Assembly (NCBI RefSeq): GCF_030408915.1
Contig: NZ_CP047654.1
Span: 1,922,001 to 1,986,000 of the forward strand
Length of the DNA: 64,000 nucleotides
Direction of reading: 5' to 3'
From: Corynebacterium guangdongense
GTDB taxonomy: Bacteria > Actinomycetota > Actinomycetes > Mycobacteriales > Mycobacteriaceae
The notes beneath the pieces are model-generated. The model ran no database searches. It saw only the letters and a list, made by a program, of their open reading frames with translations, and was not told the DNA's origin. Positions 1-7,935 of this stretch are shown in pieces. The position numbers and the translations under genes are program-made. Within the stretch, counting starts at the first letter, position 1. Each line of letters begins with the position of its first letter.

Positions 1-27
1 CGTGTCCACGTCAAATCCCGCTGTCAT
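1..27 (-). CDS. N-terminal fragment of an unidentified protein
   Basis: Only nine codons are inside the window (MTAGFDVDT), running off the left edge. The ATG is preceded on the minus strand by a G-rich GGGGGGAT stretch about 5 nt away, which can serve as a ribosome binding site, and the divergent gene to the right begins at 150. Too little is visible to name the protein. Confidence 0.45.
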
Positions 28-149
28 GTGAAATCCCCCCGAATTCCAGTCATCGACCGTACGGGGCCGACTCTAACCCCCGCCCCGGGCCCGGTGGCCC
101 CGGCGCTGCGCACCGTAGTGGTCATGGGCCCGGCTAGGGTGGGGCCACC

Positions 150-638
150 ATGGCAGTGACCTTGACGCTCGTCTCCCCCGACCCTGGTGCTCCGGGCCTG
201 CGCTCGCGCATCAGCGACACCCGGGCATTCCTGCGTGCGCGCGGCCTCATCCCCTCCCCGACCGGCCCCTACCTGCTCGCCGAGGACGGGGCGCTCCCCG
301 TCCTGGACGGGAACACCCTCCACCTGGAGATGTCCTGGCTCGGCGAGGGCGCCCGGGGCGTCTACGCCACCGTCTGGGACGCGCAGCCGGGGCCGCACCT
401 GGCGGAGCTGGTCTTCGACCTGGCCGACGTCGCCCGGCTGCTGCTGACCCCGAGCCCGGCCCCGCCCCACATCATCGCCTGCGGCGAGCACTTCCCGGAC
501 GCCGAGGTCGTCGACGAATCCGTCCCGCCCTGGCTCGAGGTCGCGGTACGCGCCCGGACGCCCCCTGAGCTCGAGGAGATCCTCGCCGGTGGCTGGCCCG
601 CGTACCGCATCACCTACGCGGACCGCTACTGGACCTAG
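150..638 (+). CDS. conserved hypothetical protein (162 aa)
   Basis: This is a soluble, acidic protein of 162 residues with no signal peptide or membrane segment. I recognise no motif. It ends in YRITYADRYWT, and the C-terminal third is rich in Pro, Glu and Leu. The upstream TAGGGT (135-140) could be a -10 box giving an almost leaderless mRNA; the same AGGGTGGGG run could instead act as a ribosome binding site. The gene is convergent with the NUDIX gene and their stop codons overlap inside a CTAG palindrome, so both transcripts end in the same few bases. No function is proposed. Confidence 0.75.
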   Translation: MAVTLTLVSPDPGAPGLRSRISDTRAFLRARGLIPSPTGPYLLAEDGALPVLDGNTLHLEMSWLGEGARGVYATVWDAQPGPHLAELVFDLADVARLLLTPSPAPPHIIACGEHFPDAEVVDESVPPWLEVAVRARTPPELEEILAGGWPAYRITYADRYWT

Positions 639-1162
639 GTGCGCTTGCGCAGTCCCAGGCGCGGGCTGAAGTTTCCGGGGTGCTTGCGCTGGGCGGCCGC
701 ATCGGCGATGACCAGGCGCCACTCCGGGTTCTCGACCGGCATGTGCGCGATGGAGAACCAGCCGACCTCGCTGTTCTCGTCGTCGCCGACGGCCGGGGCC
801 TGGCTGTCATCGGTGACGCTCAGGCGCAGGCAGATGGACATGTAGGTGGCCTGATCGCCGTTGGCGTGCACGACCGGCCGGGTGGCGCCGACCGCCAGCA
901 GGGCGTCCACCCGGGTGTCGAGTCCGGTCTCCTCCCTCACCTCACGCACGGCCGTGACGTGGGGGTCCTCGCCCGGGTCGCAGATGCCGGTCACCGGCGT
1001 CCAGGTACCGTTGTCCGCACGCTTGACCAGCAGCACCTCCGGAACGGCCCACGGGGAGTCGTCGGTGGAGTCACGCAGCACCACCGCCGTGACGGCGGGC
1101 AGCCACATCGGATCGTGGCCGATCTTCTCGCGGGTCTTGACGATGAAATCCGGAATGGGCAC
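635..1162 (-). CDS. NUDIX hydrolase
   Basis: This 175-residue protein has a complete NUDIX box in the middle (starting at GICDPGE, ending REVREETGL), matching G-x5-E-x7-REUxEExGU. The conserved Glu residues would bind the divalent metal for hydrolysis of a nucleoside diphosphate linked to another moiety. The N-terminus (MPIPDFIVKTREKIG) and the strand-forming VTAVVLRD and EVLLVKR segments fit the NUDIX alpha/beta/alpha fold. It starts at GTG with AAGGAG ten bases upstream. The substrate cannot be read from the sequence. Family members include MutT-like pyrophosphohydrolases and ADP-ribose pyrophosphatases, and the gene has no pathway neighbour that narrows this. Confidence 0.9.
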   Translation of the reverse strand: MPIPDFIVKTREKIGHDPMWLPAVTAVVLRDSTDDSPWAVPEVLLVKRADNGTWTPVTGICDPGEDPHVTAVREVREETGLDTRVDALLAVGATRPVVHANGDQATYMSICLRLSVTDDSQAPAVGDDENSEVGWFSIAHMPVENPEWRLVIADAAAQRKHPGNFSPRLGLRKRT

Positions 1163-1252
1163 GACGAGAGTACTCCTTGCAGTTCGATGACACGTGCCGA
1201 TCAGTCTAGTGCGCCGGTTCCACCCACCCGCTGGACTAGACTCCTACACACT

Positions 1253-2575
1253 ATGGCGAGCACCCCAGACAATTCCGATTCACAGCACAGTCCCCGTCTG
1301 AAGCGCCGGGCTTTTCGACGCCGGACCGACGCCGCCCCCGCGCCCCTCTCGCCGGCGGCGCGCAACGCCCTGCGCCGCGCGGGACGGATGGCCGCGGTCC
1401 CGAAGAATCCGGCCCCGCCGCCGCCCGGGTCAGCCGACTCCGACGCCCAGGCCGCCGAGGAGTACCGGGCGCTGACCCCCGCCCCGGAACCCGCGGCCGG
1501 TGCACCGGTGCCGGAGCTGACGGAGACGGCCGTACCCGACCGGCCGGAGGCGGAGAGCGTCGACGAGCCGGCTACGCCACCGGCGACGACCCCGCTCGCG
1601 GCGGAGGATGAGACGGCCCCCGCGACGATCGTGCCCGAGCCGGTCGCCGCGGACTTGCCCGGCACGGGCACGGCGGAGGAGGAGGATTCCTCCACCGACG
1701 GGGTCGCGGGGGCCGGCGGGCCGGAGGACGCGTCGGACGTCGAGAAGCGGACCCCCGCAGACGGGGAGGCGGCGCGGGCGGCGAGCACGACCGTGACCGT
1801 CGCTGAGGCGCCCCGGGAGTCGAACGCGCCGCTGCGTGGTCGGCGGCGGAAATGGGCACGGGCGGCCTACTCCGTGGCGCTGGTCGGCATCCTCGGCGGC
1901 GCCATCGGGTTGGGCGCGTACGAAGCCAACGCGGACCGGTGGCCGTCCCGGGAAACCGAGGTGCCGGCCGGGTTCGGCCCGCCGGTGGACTGGAACACGC
2001 AGGAGGTGCTCAACCTGGTCATCCCGGCCGTGCTCAGCCAGGCGGACGCGACCACCACGGAACAGGGGGTCATCCTCACTGCGCAGGCCAGCCCCGCGGC
2101 CGTGGCCCAGCCGCAGCTGCTGGCCCGGCAGATCAGCACCCTGACGCAGAACTCCTGCGCCACCAACGTCAGCATCCGTACCCCGGAGAACGTCAAGATC
2201 GATTCCTGGGGGTTCTGCTTCGACTCGCTGCCGGCGGAACTGCTGACAATGCCGCTGACGTTCGCGCTGGACAACGGGGCCTCGGCGGTCTCCTTCACCA
2301 ATCACCCCTCCTTTGGCGGGGCGAAGGCCGCGACCATCACGTGGATGCCGACCACCCCGGAGGAGTACGACCGGGCGTTGGCGTCCTGGGGGCAGCTGGC
2401 CACGGAGGCGCCGCTGGACTGGATTGCGCTGGTCGTCTACGGGGCCGGGGAGATGGAGGGCTACATGGACTATGCCGACGTCAAGGACGACGACGGGCTG
2501 GTCATGGGCGACAACTCCCGGACCTCCCGCGCCGCGGAGCTCGGGATCTACGCCGACCGCTACCCCACGGAGTAG
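1253..2575 (+). CDS. single-pass membrane protein with long disordered N-terminus
   Basis: The 440-residue product has three parts. The first ~200 residues are low-complexity and rich in Pro, Ala, Glu and Thr, so probably disordered and cytoplasmic. A basic RRRKWAR stretch then precedes one membrane helix (about residues 205-225, AYSVALVGILGG...). The last ~215 residues form an extracytoplasmic domain containing two Cys (SCATN and GFCFD) that could form a disulfide. The family is unknown to me. A TAGACT box at 1237-1242 lies 10 nt before the ATG. In-frame codons further upstream run antisense through the NUDIX gene and were rejected. The layout suggests an envelope protein, but no activity is evident. 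Confidence 0.75.
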   Translation: MASTPDNSDSQHSPRLKRRAFRRRTDAAPAPLSPAARNALRRAGRMAAVPKNPAPPPPGSADSDAQAAEEYRALTPAPEPAAGAPVPELTETAVPDRPEAESVDEPATPPATTPLAAEDETAPATIVPEPVAADLPGTGTAEEEDSSTDGVAGAGGPEDASDVEKRTPADGEAARAASTTVTVAEAPRESNAPLRGRRRKWARAAYSVALVGILGGAIGLGAYEANADRWPSRETEVPAGFGPPVDWNTQEVLNLVIPAVLSQADATTTEQGVILTAQASPAAVAQPQLLARQISTLTQNSCATNVSIRTPENVKIDSWGFCFDSLPAELLTMPLTFALDNGASAVSFTNHPSFGGAKAATITWMPTTPEEYDRALASWGQLATEAPLDWIALVVYGAGEMEGYMDYADVKDDDGLVMGDNSRTSRAAELGIYADRYPTE

Positions 2576-2592
2576 GACGGCGCCGATCCTGG

Positions 2593-3570
2593 CTAGCCCA
2601 CGGGGACCTCGGCCTGGGGCAGCTGGGCGTCCGGGACGACCTCGCGGATCGTCTCCACGATCGTGGCCGCCGGGGTGTAGGCCACGGTCATCAGCTCCGC
2701 GCCGGGGGCGCCGCAGTCGGTGACCGGGGTCTCCGGGGTGCGGGTGCCGGAAAGCAGGCCGAGGATGACGGAGGTTCCGTCGACCTCGCCGACGACCGGG
2801 CCGCCCGAGTCGCCTTTGGCGGCGCAGATGGTGGCCGTCGCGCCCTCGGTGAGGACGAAGGAACCGTCCTCGTCATAGAGTTGCTGGCGCTGAATCGGCC
2901 CGGTCGGGCCACAGGTCAGGCCGGTGGTGCCGCCGATCTTGCAGGCGTCGTCGGGGGTGGTCGCGTGGTCGGCGAAGCGCGGTCCGCCCGCGACCAGGGA
3001 GGGCTGCTGCCCGTCCCCGGCGAAGGTCATCAACCGGTGGGGGTCGGTGACCTGGATGATGCCGATGTCGTGGTTGACCTCGGCGGGCTGGTCGAGGTCG
3101 GAGTAGATGACCCGGCCGACCTCCGTCGCGTAGTCGGCGACGGTGGTGGCGTTGGTGGGCCAGACCAGATCGCCCACGCTCCCGCAGTGGGAGGCGGTGA
3201 CCGCGTAGGCGTTGCCCGCGGCGTCGCTGAAGCCGAAGGCCACGGTGCATTCCGACACCTCGAAGGGGACGCCCGGTTGGGGGTAGTCGCCGGTCAGGTG
3301 CATCGTCGTCCCCGGGGTCCACGGGCTTCCCGGGGTGGCCAGAACACCCTCGAGCGGGGCGGCCGGCGGGGCCGGGGCCGCCGGGGCGGCGTCCTCGCTG
3401 ACCGCGGCCTCGAGGCTGGTCTGCTCGGCGGCCCGCTCGAAGGCGGCGTTCTCCCGGCCGGCGGCGACGAGGACGGCCACCACGGTCACGACCGCCACCA
3501 GGATCGCCAGGACCCACAGGAGCCCGCCGCGCAGGCCCGCGGCACCGTCAGTGCTGGGGTGGCTCGCCAT
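2593..3570 (-). CDS. membrane-anchored S1 (trypsin-like) serine protease
   Basis: The 325-residue product has a short cytoplasmic tail, one N-terminal membrane helix (LLWVLAILVAVVTVVAVLVAA, about residues 16-38), an Ala/Pro linker and an extracytoplasmic chymotrypsin-fold domain. The catalytic triad is visible in order: His in TASHCGS, Asp in NHDIGII, Ser in GDSGGP. Several Cys in the domain (SECT, SHC, DAC, LTC, ICA, DCG) suggest disulfides. I chose the MASHPSTDG start; longer starts would run through the upstream small gene. It overlaps that gene by 23 bp and is probably co-transcribed with thrC. The likely role is extracellular or cell-wall proteolysis; the substrate is unknown. Confidence 0.87.
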   Translation of the reverse strand: MASHPSTDGAAGLRGGLLWVLAILVAVVTVVAVLVAAGRENAAFERAAEQTSLEAAVSEDAAPAAPAPPAAPLEGVLATPGSPWTPGTTMHLTGDYPQPGVPFEVSECTVAFGFSDAAGNAYAVTASHCGSVGDLVWPTNATTVADYATEVGRVIYSDLDQPAEVNHDIGIIQVTDPHRLMTFAGDGQQPSLVAGGPRFADHATTPDDACKIGGTTGLTCGPTGPIQRQQLYDEDGSFVLTEGATATICAAKGDSGGPVVGEVDGTSVILGLLSGTRTPETPVTDCGAPGAELMTVAYTPAATIVETIREVVPDAQLPQAEVPVG

Positions 3571-3721
3571 CGGTGTCCTGCGCTTCCTGCCCGGCCGGGG
3601 AATCGACTCCGGTGTCGGACTTCCGGGCCTCCCGCTCGGCCTGGGCCTTGAGTTCACGGGCGAACTTCTCCGGATCGAACTCCTGGAAATATTCCGGCCC
3701 GCCGAAGAATTCCTGTCCCAT
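3548..3721 (-). CDS. small acidic hypothetical protein (57 aa)
   Basis: This 57-residue hydrophilic protein (MGQEFFGGPEYFQEFDPEKF...) starts 5 bp after the thrC stop codon and overlaps the protease start by 23 bp, so it sits inside a thrC - small ORF - protease transcript. A good ribosome binding site (GGAGG) lies about 9 nt before the ATG, inside the end of thrC. The centre is a charged amphipathic helix (KFARELKAQAEREARK) and the C-terminus is disordered. There is no recognised domain. The RBS and the tight packing are the main evidence that it is translated. Confidence 0.6.
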   Translation of the reverse strand: MGQEFFGGPEYFQEFDPEKFARELKAQAEREARKSDTGVDSPAGQEAQDTDGEPPQH

Positions 3722-3726
3722 GGGGG

Positions 3727-5169
3727 TCAGACCTCCGTGGTCTCGATGGAGGTGCGGATGTAGTCCTTGACCTTCTCCGCGTCGTTGGGCAGGTCGACGA
3801 CGTGACGCTCGGCGTCGAGGATCCCCTCGAAGCGCTCCGGGATGGCCGGCGCTTCCCCGATGGCCTCGGCGATGGTCTCGGAGAACTTCACCGGCAGGGC
3901 GGTCTCCAGGACGACGATGGGGCTGTCGATCTTGTCGGCCCACTCGCGGGCGGCCTTGACGCCGTCGGCGGTGTGCGGGTCGATGAGCACGCCGAGACGC
4001 TCGTTGGTCTCGGCGATGGTGGCCAGGCGGTCGGCGTGGGAGGAGGTCGCGGAGAGGAAACCGTACTCTTCCGCGATGGCCGGGAAGGCGGGGTCTTCGG
4101 CGAGGGTGAAGCCGCCTGCCCGGACCCGGGTGCCGAAAAGGTCGGCGATGCGCCCGGCGTCGCGCCCCAGCACGTCGAAGACGAGGCGCTCGAAGTTGGA
4201 GGCGCGTGAAATGTCCATCGACGGGCTGGAGGTCGCCTGGGTCTCGGCGGAGGAGCGCGGGCGGTAGTCGCCGGTGCGGAAGAACTCGTCGAGGACGTCG
4301 TTTTCGTTGGTCGCGACGATGAGCTTGTCGATCGGCAGGCCCATCTGGCGGGCGATGTGGCCGGCGCAGATGTCGCCGAAGTTGCCGGTCGGAACCGAGA
4401 AGGAGACCTTCTGGTCGTTGGACTCGGTGATCTTCAGCCAGGAGGAGACGTAGTAGACGATCTGGGCCATCAGGCGTGCCCAGTTGATCGAGTTGACGGC
4501 GCCGATGGAGTACTTCTTCTTGAACTCCGGGTCACCGTTGACGGCCTTGACGATGTCCTGGCAGTCGTCGAAGACGCCGTCAAGGGCGATGTTGAAGATA
4601 TTCGGGTCGTCCAGACCGAACATCTGCGCCTGCTGGAACGGGGTCATCCGGCCGGCCGGGGTGAGCATGAAGACGCGGATGTTGTCGCGCCCGCGCATCG
4701 CGTACTCGGCGGAGGAGCCGGTGTCCCCCGAGGTGGCGCCCAGGATGTTGATTTCGGCGCCGCGGCGGGTCAGCTCGTACTCGAAGAGCTCCCCCAGCAG
4801 CTGCATCGCCATGTCCTTGAAGGCCGCGGTCGGGCCCTGCGAGAGGTGGCCGAGGTAGAGGTTCTCGTCGATGCGCGTGACCGGGACGATCTCCTCGTGG
4901 TCGAAGACCGGGGTGCGGTAGGCGCGGGCGGTGATCGCCTCCAGCGCCGTGTCGTCGATGTCGTCGACGAAGAGCTTGAGGACCTCGGCCGCCAGGGCCG
5001 CGTAGCCCTCCTCGGCGAGCAGCTGGCGCCAGCTGGTGAGCATGGCGTCGCTGATCTGCGGGTATTCGGCCGGCAGATAGAGACCGCCGTCCGGAGCGAG
5101 TCCGGCGAGCAGGATGTCGGTGAAGCTGACCGGGGTTCGGTTCGAATCGCGCGTCGAGATGTATTTCAC
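3727..5169 (-). CDS. thrC: threonine synthase
   Basis: Threonine synthase (480 aa) converts O-phospho-L-homoserine to L-threonine with pyridoxal phosphate, the last step of threonine synthesis in the cytosol. The N-terminus MKYISTRDSNRTPVSFTDILLAGLAPDGGLYLP is typical of the long bacterial/fungal-type enzyme. The PLP lysine is in PTAAFKDMAMQ, and the phosphate-binding loop SVPTGNFGDI is present, as is ATSGDTGSSAE. The length matches the corynebacterial family. The start lies directly behind a duplicated TAGAGT-containing element, with a -10 box 7 nt from the ATG and no Shine-Dalgarno sequence, so the mRNA is probably leaderless. hom and thrB are not adjacent. Confidence 0.97.
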   Translation of the reverse strand: MKYISTRDSNRTPVSFTDILLAGLAPDGGLYLPAEYPQISDAMLTSWRQLLAEEGYAALAAEVLKLFVDDIDDTALEAITARAYRTPVFDHEEIVPVTRIDENLYLGHLSQGPTAAFKDMAMQLLGELFEYELTRRGAEINILGATSGDTGSSAEYAMRGRDNIRVFMLTPAGRMTPFQQAQMFGLDDPNIFNIALDGVFDDCQDIVKAVNGDPEFKKKYSIGAVNSINWARLMAQIVYYVSSWLKITESNDQKVSFSVPTGNFGDICAGHIARQMGLPIDKLIVATNENDVLDEFFRTGDYRPRSSAETQATSSPSMDISRASNFERLVFDVLGRDAGRIADLFGTRVRAGGFTLAEDPAFPAIAEEYGFLSATSSHADRLATIAETNERLGVLIDPHTADGVKAAREWADKIDSPIVVLETALPVKFSETIAEAIGEAPAIPERFEGILDAERHVVDLPNDAEKVKDYIRTSIETTEV

Positions 5170-5175
5170 GGCCCC

Positions 5176-5221
5176 TACTCTAGTCTGAGTAGCGACACTA
5201 CTCTAGTCTGAGTAGCGACAC
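5176..5221. repeat. perfect 23-bp tandem duplication in the thrC promoter
   Basis: Positions 5176-5198 and 5199-5221 are identical 23-bp copies. Each contains the inverted repeat CTACTC-n6-GAGTAG, and on the minus strand each contains TAGAGT. The thrC-proximal TAGAGT (5182-5177) ends 7 nt before the thrC ATG, as expected for a leaderless -10 box. The second copy supplies a second potential -10 and a second operator-like palindrome 23 bp upstream. No protein is assigned. Confidence 0.8.
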
Positions 5222-5306
5222 CCGCTCCCCCGGGCGTGCCCCCGTCCGAGAAAACGACTCTTCGGTCCACGTCCCCGGGTACCCAGGAAAGGCTGGATTC
5301 ACCGGT

Positions 5307-6671
5307 ATGACCACACCGAATGCGCCCGTTGGTTCCCAACCCAATCCCCGGGAGCAGCTGACCCGGCGGGCGCTGATCGTGTGGGGCGCGGCGGTGCTTT
5401 TCTACATCGTCGCCATCTTCGGGCGCACCTCCTTCGGCGTCGCCGGGGTGGCCGCCATCGAGCGCTTCGGCGTCGACGCCTCCCGCATCGCGGTGTTCAC
5501 CGCCGTCCAGATCGGCGTCTACGCCCTGGCGCAGATCCCGACGGGTCTGCTCATCGACAAGTTCGGCCCCCGCCGGGTGCTCGTCATCGGCGCGCTGGTC
5601 ATGGGCAGCGGCCAGGTGTTGCTGGGTCTGACCGGCAACTACTGGGTCGCCATCGCCGCGCGCGTGCTCATCGGCGCCGGCGACGCCTCCGCGTTCCTGT
5701 CCGCGATGCGCATCCTGCCCTTCTGGTTCCCGCTGCGGCTGACGCCGCTGTTCACCCAGCTGACCAGCTCGCTCGGCCAGCTGGGCCAGTTCCTCTCGGC
5801 GGTGCCGTTCCTCATGCTGCTCAACGTGCAGGGCTGGACGGTGGCCTTCGTGTCCGTCGGCGCCGTGGCCGTGCTCGTGGCGATCTTCGGCGGCATCGCC
5901 ATCGCGGACCCGCCCGAGCAGTCCCCGGCGGGACCGGGGTCGGCGGAGCAGGCGTCGGCAAGCGACGGGCCGGAACCCACCTTCTGGGCGAAGCTCTCCT
6001 ACGTGCTGCACCACCCCGCGTGCTGGCAGGCGTTTTTCATCCACCATTCGGCGATGCTGTGGCAGATCGTCTTCACGCTGCTGTGGGGCGCTCCCCTGAT
6101 GAAGCTGGGCATGGGCCTCTCCGACGCCCAGATCGGCCTCGTCCTGACCATCAATACCGCCACCAACGTCATCGCCGGGCCGATCATCGGGGTCATCTCC
6201 CAGCGGGCGGGCCGCAACCGCGACCGCGTCGTCGTCCTGGCCGCCACCGCCATCGCGACCGCCTGGTTCTTCTTCCTGCTGCCCGACACTCCCCCGGGCC
6301 TGGGTGCGCTCATCGCGGTCAACATCGTCATGGCCTTCCTCACCGGCACCTCCAGCTACGGTTTCGACGGGGTCCGCGAAACGCTCTCGCGCACCATCGT
6401 CGCCACTGGCACCGGACTGGGAAACATGGGCGGCTTCCTCGCGGGCATGGTCACCGCGCAGACGGTCGGCCTCCTGCTCGACTATTCGTCCCACGGCCAG
6501 ACCTACACCTGGGGTGACTTCCGGTTCGCCTGGATCTCCGTGTTCGTGATCTGGGGGCTGGGCATGGTCGGTATCGCGGTCTCGAAGATTCTGCTCAAGC
6601 GCAGGCTTGCCGACGCCGCGGCGGCCCCCGGTTCCGTACGCGTGGTCGATGAGGACCAGCCCGGGAAGTGA
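5307..6671 (+). CDS. MFS transporter
   Basis: The 454-residue protein has about 12 predicted membrane helices in two halves separated by a hydrophilic loop at roughly residues 200-230 (PPEQSPAGPGS...). The loop between helices 2 and 3 carries the major-facilitator signature (LLIDKFGPRRVLV, like GxLaDrxGrkxxl). It is divergent from thrC across the duplicated element at 5176-5221. Weak AGGAAAGG lies upstream of the ATG with a long spacing. The shared intergenic region hints that it might be co-regulated with thrC, perhaps moving an amino acid or other metabolite, but the substrate cannot be deduced. Confidence 0.88.
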   Translation: MTTPNAPVGSQPNPREQLTRRALIVWGAAVLFYIVAIFGRTSFGVAGVAAIERFGVDASRIAVFTAVQIGVYALAQIPTGLLIDKFGPRRVLVIGALVMGSGQVLLGLTGNYWVAIAARVLIGAGDASAFLSAMRILPFWFPLRLTPLFTQLTSSLGQLGQFLSAVPFLMLLNVQGWTVAFVSVGAVAVLVAIFGGIAIADPPEQSPAGPGSAEQASASDGPEPTFWAKLSYVLHHPACWQAFFIHHSAMLWQIVFTLLWGAPLMKLGMGLSDAQIGLVLTINTATNVIAGPIIGVISQRAGRNRDRVVVLAATAIATAWFFFLLPDTPPGLGALIAVNIVMAFLTGTSSYGFDGVRETLSRTIVATGTGLGNMGGFLAGMVTAQTVGLLLDYSSHGQTYTWGDFRFAWISVFVIWGLGMVGIAVSKILLKRRLADAAAAPGSVRVVDEDQPGK

Positions 6672-6674
6672 GCG

Positions 6675-7433
6675 CTACTCCGGCCGGGTGAGGTAGTCGA
6701 CGACCCCGCGGGGATCGTCGAGGAACTCCCGCATCGCCCGGACCGATTCGACGTCGTCGTAGGCGACCGGCAGGATTCCGGCCTCGTTGACCTCGAGGAT
6801 CTCTGCCCGGGGCAGCGCGGGCAGCACGGGGGAATGGGTGGCGATGATGAACTGCGCACCCCGGTCGACGGCCTGGTCGATCTCGGCCAGCAGGGCCATC
6901 TGCCTCACGGTCGACAACCCCGCCTCGGGCTCGTCGAAGAGATAGAGGCCCGCGCCGGCGACGTGCTCGGCCACCAGGCCCAGCACGGACTCCCCGTGTG
7001 AGCGGGCGTGCAGCGACTGCCCCGAGGCCAGCACGTTGCGCCCCGCCCGGGCCGGCGGCCTGTCCGCCTCGGTCAGCAGCTGGAAGCTGGTCTCCGCCCG
7101 CAGGAAGAATCCCCGCAGCAGCGGGGCGCTGGTCCGGACGACGAGGTGGTGCGCCAGCCGGGATTCCGTTCCGGTGCGCGCAGCCCACATGTCGCCGTGA
7201 AAGCCGCCGACCGGGCCGCCCATCCCGGGGAACCCGAGGGCGAGCGCGAGCGCCTCGAGCAGGGTGGACTTGCCCGCCCCGTTGTCGCCGACCAGGACCG
7301 TGACCGGGGTGCTCAGCCTGAGGGGGCCCGTCCGCGCCAGGTGACGGACGGCCGGCAGGTCGAGGACGTAGCTCTCGACGCCCGCCGCGGCCATTGCCCT
7401 CAGCTCGGGCAGGCGCAGGGCGGAGACGATCAC
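6675..7433 (-). CDS. ABC-type AAA ATPase (COG3910-like)
   Basis: This 252-residue soluble ATPase has Walker A (GDNGAGKST, about residues 49-57), an ABC-like signature region (SHGESVL), Walker B (LYLFDEPEAGLS) and the switch histidine (ATHSP). No membrane subunit is encoded nearby and the long coiled-coil insert of SMC/Rad50 proteins is missing, which fits the stand-alone predicted-ATPase group with an ABC head. Such proteins are often linked to DNA repair or phage defence, but nothing here proves that. The gene is convergent with the MFS gene (3 bp apart) and lies 7 bp downstream of the small gene at 7441-7776, so it is probably co-transcribed with it. Confidence 0.85.
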   Translation of the reverse strand: MIVSALRLPELRAMAAAGVESYVLDLPAVRHLARTGPLRLSTPVTVLVGDNGAGKSTLLEALALALGFPGMGGPVGGFHGDMWAARTGTESRLAHHLVVRTSAPLLRGFFLRAETSFQLLTEADRPPARAGRNVLASGQSLHARSHGESVLGLVAEHVAGAGLYLFDEPEAGLSTVRQMALLAEIDQAVDRGAQFIIATHSPVLPALPRAEILEVNEAGILPVAYDDVESVRAMREFLDDPRGVVDYLTRPE

Positions 7434-7440
7434 GCGGTCT

Positions 7441-7776
7441 CTAGTAGCGCCGGTCGCCGCGGAGCAGCTCGGCGATCAAGCGCAGCGCGGCGTCGGAGCC
7501 CTGGTTGGCGGTCGAGCGCATGGTCTCGGCGAAATTCTTGCCGGCCTCGTAGAGGTGGTTCTCCTCACCGTCGATGACGTCGTGGGTGTAGACCGTCGAC
7601 GCCGAGTTCGGGGCCTCCGGGGTCGGCCGGGAGGTGTCGACGGCGATCGAGATCTGGCCCTCGTGCAGGGTGATCTCGGTGTCGCGGGTGGCGCCGGCCT
7701 TCTTGGCGGCCTCGACGAGAGAGACCAGGTCGCCGAAGGTGGCGTCGTGGATGTTGACGGAGATGTTCATGGCCAT
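7441..7776 (-). CDS. conserved hypothetical protein (111 aa)
   Basis: This 111-residue soluble protein starts MAMNISVNIHDATFGDLVSLVEAAKKAG. The N-terminal half alternates strand and helix, and the C-terminal half is a charged helix ending LRLIAELLRGDRRY. An AGGAGGA ribosome binding site precedes the two in-frame ATGs. It is followed after 7 bp by the ATPase gene, with which it probably forms a two-gene operon. There is no membrane segment, signal peptide or recognised catalytic motif. Function is unknown. Confidence 0.72.
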   Translation of the reverse strand: MAMNISVNIHDATFGDLVSLVEAAKKAGATRDTEITLHEGQISIAVDTSRPTPEAPNSASTVYTHDVIDGEENHLYEAGKNFAETMRSTANQGSDAALRLIAELLRGDRRY

Positions 7777-7935
7777 GAGGGGTCGGGTCCTCCTGCGGTA
7801 GTGGGTGTGATGGTTCGGTGTGGACCAACGAAGCCCACGGTAGCGCCGGAACCGCGTCCTCGCCGTGGTGGCGCCCGTATTGTCAGGGTTTTGCCCGGGT
7901 CCTCCCCGACCCCGGCTCAGGGGCCCCGCCCGCGG

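Noticed and set aside
680..1252. N-terminal extension of the membrane protein that starts at 1253
   Set aside because: It would read antisense through the NUDIX gene; the ATG at 1253 has a TAGACT promoter box just upstream.
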